DNA from: CAVQXR01 sp046330455
GTDB lineage: Bacteria > Actinomycetota > Thermoleophilia > Gaiellales > Gaiellaceae
Assembly: GCA_046330455.1 (NCBI GenBank)
Contig: JAXLSU010000013.1
Span: 1-64,000, forward strand
Length of the DNA: 64,000 bases
Reading direction: 5' to 3'
Numbering within the stretch: position 1 is the first letter of the stretch; every line of letters starts with the position of its first letter. The position numbers and the translations under genes are program-made. Positions 61,218-64,000 of this stretch are shown piece after piece. Below the pieces are notes generated by a model, which did no database searches, was not told the DNA's origin, and saw only the letters and a list, made by a program, of their open reading frames with translations.

Positions 61218-61262
61218 AGCGTTGCCTCCCCGGGAGGAAGTCGATCCCTTGATGTGAGGGCA

Positions 61263-61291
61263 ACCTTACTACATCAGCAAGGCTTCAGTAA
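61263..61291 (-). promoter_or_regulatory. efe operon promoter with overlapping 19-bp palindrome (iron-box candidate)
   Basis: On the minus strand TTACTG (plus 61286-61291), 17 bases and TAAGGT (plus 61263-61268) form a good sigma-70 promoter. Between them CCTTGCT-GATGT-AGTAAGG (plus 61264-61282) is a 19-base palindrome with one mismatch, the size of DtxR/IdeR or Fur operators. Repressor binding here would block the promoter when iron is plentiful. Confidence 0.5.
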
Positions 61292-61393
61292 CATGAGCAA
61301 GAGGCCACGTCGCGAACCGGTCTGCCCGGCCGCTTCCCGGCACGCCCGTCGCTTCAGGGCAGGCCGGGGCCCGCCCCTCCCCCACGCCCTGCG

Positions 61394-62314
61394 TTACCCG
61401 CCCGGAGTCGCGAAGGCGCCGCGGAGCACCGCGGCGCACTCGTCGAGCGCGTTCCGGGTGCGGTCGAAGACCGCGGCCATGCGGATGAACCCGTGAATGA
61501 GCCCGTCGTAGCGGGCAAGACGGACGGCGACGCCGGCCGCCTCGAGCCGGGCGGCGTACGCCTCGCCCTCGTCACACAGCGGGTCGTACTCGCACGTGAG
61601 CACGAACGCGGGGGCGACGCCCGCGAGGTCGGGAGCGCGTAGGGGAGCGGCCTCGGGGTCGTTCCGGTCGCCGTCCGGCCCGAGATAGTGATCCCAGTAC
61701 CATCGCATCGCCGACCGGGTGAGCCCGTAGCCCTCGGCATTCGTGACGTACGAGGGCGTGTCGAAATCGGAGTCGGTCACCGGGTACACGAGCAGCTGGT
61801 GACGGAGCTCGAGCCCGTGGTCTCGCGCCCGCAGCGCGATCACCGCGGCGAGGTTCCCTCCCGCGGAGTCGCCGCCGACGGCGATCCGCTCCGGATCGCC
61901 GCCCAGGGAGCGCGCATGCTCGGCGACCCACGCGGTTGAGATCCAGGCGTCCTCGACGGCCGCGGGGAAGCGATGCTCCGGAGCCAGGCGATAGTCGACG
62001 GCGACGACGAGGCACGGCGTGCGGGCGCAGAGGGCCCGGCAGACGCCGTCGTGGGTGTCGAGGCTTCCGTACACCCACCCGCCACCGTGGAAGTACACGA
62101 GCACGGGCAGTTCGCGCGCCGGCCCCGGCGGCTCGTAGATCCGCACCGGCACAGGCCCGGGAAGCGTCCGATCGACGACGGCGCCCACTCCGTCCGGCTC
62201 GCCGAACAGGATCGGCGCGCCCGCCTCGATCGTGCGGCGTGCCTCGTCGACCGACAGCTCGTCCACGGGAGCGGCCTTTGCGAGGTACGGGACGCACTGG
62301 GGATCGAGGGCCAC
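61394..62314 (-). CDS. Hormone-sensitive-lipase-type alpha/beta hydrolase (esterase)
   Basis: A 306-residue carboxylesterase of family IV. All marks are present: the oxyanion motif FHGGGWVYGS (about residues 74-83), the nucleophile elbow VGGDSAGGNLAAV (Ser near 150), the acid Asp in CEYDPLCDEG and the His in DGLIHGFIRM. Substrates are usually short acyl esters. The start is GTG 62314 (VALDPQ). It is divergent from the NarK-PAS gene, about 120 bases away. No functional link with its neighbours is evident. Confidence 0.9.
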   Translation of the reverse strand: MALDPQCVPYLAKAAPVDELSVDEARRTIEAGAPILFGEPDGVGAVVDRTLPGPVPVRIYEPPGPARELPVLVYFHGGGWVYGSLDTHDGVCRALCARTPCLVVAVDYRLAPEHRFPAAVEDAWISTAWVAEHARSLGGDPERIAVGGDSAGGNLAAVIALRARDHGLELRHQLLVYPVTDSDFDTPSYVTNAEGYGLTRSAMRWYWDHYLGPDGDRNDPEAAPLRAPDLAGVAPAFVLTCEYDPLCDEGEAYAARLEAAGVAVRLARYDGLIHGFIRMAAVFDRTRNALDECAAVLRGAFATPGG

Positions 62315-62423
62315 GGGGAGAGCCTACAGCCCCGCGAACGTGTACACGGCTTGACCTCCCTCCGGGCGAGCGGCGACCTGCGTGCGGGCAGAGCGGGAGG
62401 GATGGAGCGATCTGCCCGGTCAG

Positions 62424-62429
62424 TATGAT
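62424..62429 (+). promoter_or_regulatory. -10 box TATGAT, leaderless-type promoter of narK-PAS
   Basis: TATGAT lies 8 bases before ATG 62438 in the gap between divergent genes. A TTGACC hexamer at 62351 is too far upstream to be its -35. Confidence 0.45.
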
Positions 62430-62437
62430 CAGGCGCG

Positions 62438-64000
62438 ATGAGCGATACGGCCGTCGGTACGGCGCCTCTCACCGCGCGTGTGGGCGGATCCGACGGCGCG
62501 GGAGCAGCGCGTAACCTCGCGCTCGCCACGCTCGCCTTCGGGCTCTGCTTCTGCACCTTCGGCCTGATCGCTCCGCTGGCGACGAAGTTCGAGGATGACC
62601 TCGGCCTCTCGAGCACCGCGGCGCTGCTCCTGACCGCGGTTCCCGTCATCCTCGGCTCGCTGCTGCGCCTCCCGGTCGGCGCGCTCACCGACCGGTACGG
62701 CGGCCGCCGGGTGTTCACGATCCTGCTCGCCCTCTCCGCGCTGCCGGCAGTCCTGTTCGGCTACGCGGAGAGCTATGCGGCGCTACTCGGGGTCGGGTTC
62801 CTGCTCGGGATCGCCGGCTCGTCCTTCGCCGTCGGCGTTCCCTTCGTCGCCGGCTGGTACAAGAAGGAGCGCCAGGGCTTCGCGCTCGGTGTCTACGGCG
62901 TGGGCAACATCGGGTCGGCCGTGGCCGCCTTCTCGGTGCCGGGAGTCGTGAACTCGTTCGGCCGGCCCGCGCTCGGCTGGACGGTGGGAGCGATCCTGCT
63001 CGCGGCGGCCGCCGGCTTCGCGCTCCTGGCGAGGGACGCGCCCCGCCGGGCGCAGTCCGGGCGCTACCGCGACGTGCTCCGCTCGGGAATGCGCCTCTGG
63101 CGGCTGGCCTACTTCTACTTCGTCGCCTTCGGCGGCTTCGTCGCCATGTCGCTGATCCTCCCGAAGCTGCTCGGGGACTGGTTCGGCTACTCGCTCGTCG
63201 ACGCCGGCCTGCGCGCAGCCGGCTTCACGATCGCGGCGACGATCGCCCGTCCGGTGGGCGGAGCGCTCGCCGACCGGTTTGGCGCGTACCCCGTCCTCGT
63301 CCTCTCGTTCGCCGGCATCGCCGTCGACTCGGCCATGCTCGCAGCGCTCGCACCGAATCCCCGCATCATTCCGATCACGGTCGCCTGCCTTTCGCTCGCC
63401 TGCTTCTTCGGCGCCTGCAACGGCGCCGTCTTCAAGCTCGTGGCGACCGAGTTCCCGCAGAACGCCGGTGCCGCGGGAGGCATCGTCGGCGCCGCCGGCG
63501 GCCTCGGAGGCTTCTTCCCGCCGATCTTCGTCGGCATCGTCAAGGACGCGAGCGGCCATTACACGCTCGGCTTCGTCGGTCTCCTCGTCGCCACGGTCGT
63601 GTGCCTCCTCGCCGGCGTCTGGCTGCTGCGGGCAGCAACGACGCCTACCGTTCCTCCCGGCTTCGCCGTCGCCGGCTCAGACCGGGGTCTCCTGCTCGCC
63701 TCGAGCGATCCCCTCTTCGCCGTCGACCACGAGCTGCGCGTGATCACCTGGAACTCTCCACTCGAGCAGCTCACGGGGATCACGGCACAGGACGCGATCG
63801 GACGTCACTGCAGCGAGATCCTGCCGCACTCCCACGCCGACGGCTGCAGCCTCTGTGAGCTCCTGTGCTCGAGCGCGGAGCTCCACGAGGAGGGGTACGA
63901 GCGCGAAACGGGTGCCGAGCTCGTCCTACCGACCGCGCAGGGCCGCCGCCGCGTCTCGCTCTCGACGGTTCAGATCCGGCACGCCGGTCAGCTCATGATC
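62438..64000 (+). CDS. narK: NarK-type nitrate/nitrite transporter fused to a four-cysteine PAS domain (incomplete at right edge)
   Basis: The frame is open for 521 codons to the end of the window. Residues 1-410 are a major-facilitator transporter with twelve helices and NNP-family marks: LLRLPVGALTDRYGGRR (helix 2 Arg and loop), VYGVGNIGSAVAAF and GAAGGLGGFFPPIFVG (the nitrate-signature regions). After a linker, residues about 425-521 are a PAS domain, SSDPLFAVDHELRVITWNSPLEQLTG, with Cys458, Cys470, Cys473 and Cys477 in the spacing C-X11-C-X2-C-X3-C, identical to the PAS-LuxR regulator at 57239. What follows the PAS lies outside the window; it may be an output domain. Nitrate reductase genes are nearby, which fits nitrate import or nitrite export. 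Confidence 0.88.
   Translation, partial: MSDTAVGTAPLTARVGGSDGAGAARNLALATLAFGLCFCTFGLIAPLATKFEDDLGLSSTAALLLTAVPVILGSLLRLPVGALTDRYGGRRVFTILLALSALPAVLFGYAESYAALLGVGFLLGIAGSSFAVGVPFVAGWYKKERQGFALGVYGVGNIGSAVAAFSVPGVVNSFGRPALGWTVGAILLAAAAGFALLARDAPRRAQSGRYRDVLRSGMRLWRLAYFYFVAFGGFVAMSLILPKLLGDWFGYSLVDAGLRAAGFTIAATIARPVGGALADRFGAYPVLVLSFAGIAVDSAMLAALAPNPRIIPITVACLSLACFFGACNGAVFKLVATEFPQNAGAAGGIVGAAGGLGGFFPPIFVGIVKDASGHYTLGFVGLLVATVVCLLAGVWLLRAATTPTVPPGFAVAGSDRGLLLASSDPLFAVDHELRVITWNSPLEQLTGITAQDAIGRHCSEILPHSHADGCSLCELLCSSAELHEEGYERETGAELVLPTAQGRRRVSLSTVQIRHAGQLMI

Overview
The window is a high-GC bacterial chromosome segment, most likely from an uncultivated or little-studied member of the Actinomycetota (class Thermoleophilia is my guess from gene mix and style, not proven). 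Supporting signs are the MoeZ/CysO/CysM/Mec cysteine-biosynthesis cluster, a GAAC-N4-GTTC LexA box, frequent GTG starts, 4-base stop/start overlaps, and many genes whose start codon lies 6-8 bases after a TANNNT -10 box, which points to leaderless transcripts.

Layout. 1-6400: a degenerate GC-rich repeat stretch, a HhH-GPD DNA-repair protein, a LolA/RseB-like protein, a cis-prenyltransferase (UppS), an acyl-CoA dehydrogenase, a secreted mosaic P-domain/InlB/RTX protein and a VapBC-type toxin-antitoxin pair with a palindromic operator. 6696-18574: a complete type I-G (formerly I-U) CRISPR-Cas locus: cas3 (HD domain at the C-terminus), csx17/cas8, csb1/cas7, csb2/cas5-cas6, an embedded MNT/HEPN pair, a cas4-cas1 fusion, cas2, a leader and an array of 23 repeat units whose leader-side part is degenerate in repeats and spacers. 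The array ends at a perfect hairpin. 18596-26657: Xaa-Pro peptidase, amidohydrolase, HxlR regulator, threonine aldolase, M20 dipeptidase, a primary-type sigma factor and a membrane-anchored TPR protein.

26734-29587 is a translationally coupled sulfur-transfer operon: a rhodanese-ThiF/MoeB activating enzyme, a single reading frame that joins the ubiquitin-like sulfur carrier CysO to cysteine synthase CysM, and the JAMM peptidase Mec. The carrier's Gly-Gly end is buried inside the fusion, so cleavage by Mec (as in ubiquitin precursor processing) is an attractive hypothesis. 29855-49382 is mixed housekeeping: pterin dehydratase, DNA polymerase IV, xylulokinase, aspartokinase, a CNNM/CBS membrane protein, a LexA-boxed radical SAM protein, a LuxR response regulator with a degenerate histidine kinase, MscL, a TorD-like chaperone, cytochrome c, a class II aldolase protein, an epimerase, a double GNAT protein, an EamA transporter and malate synthase.

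49604-64000 is a nitrate-respiration and iron region: narC-like dihaem cytochrome, narG, narH, narJ and narI on the minus strand; a divergent PAS-LuxR regulator; the iron-uptake operon efeU-efeO-efeB; an esterase; and, running off the right edge, a NarK-type transporter fused to a PAS domain. The PAS domains of the regulator and the transporter share the same four-cysteine pattern (C-X11-C-X2-C-X3-C), which suggests a common redox or Fe-S sensing module for nitrate respiration.

Six intergenic clusters contain about 14 copies of a REP-like hairpin carrying a conserved GTAG foot and covarying stems, arranged like the mosaic BIME elements mobilised by RAYT transposases. No RAYT gene is seen in the window. 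I saw no rRNA or tRNA gene.
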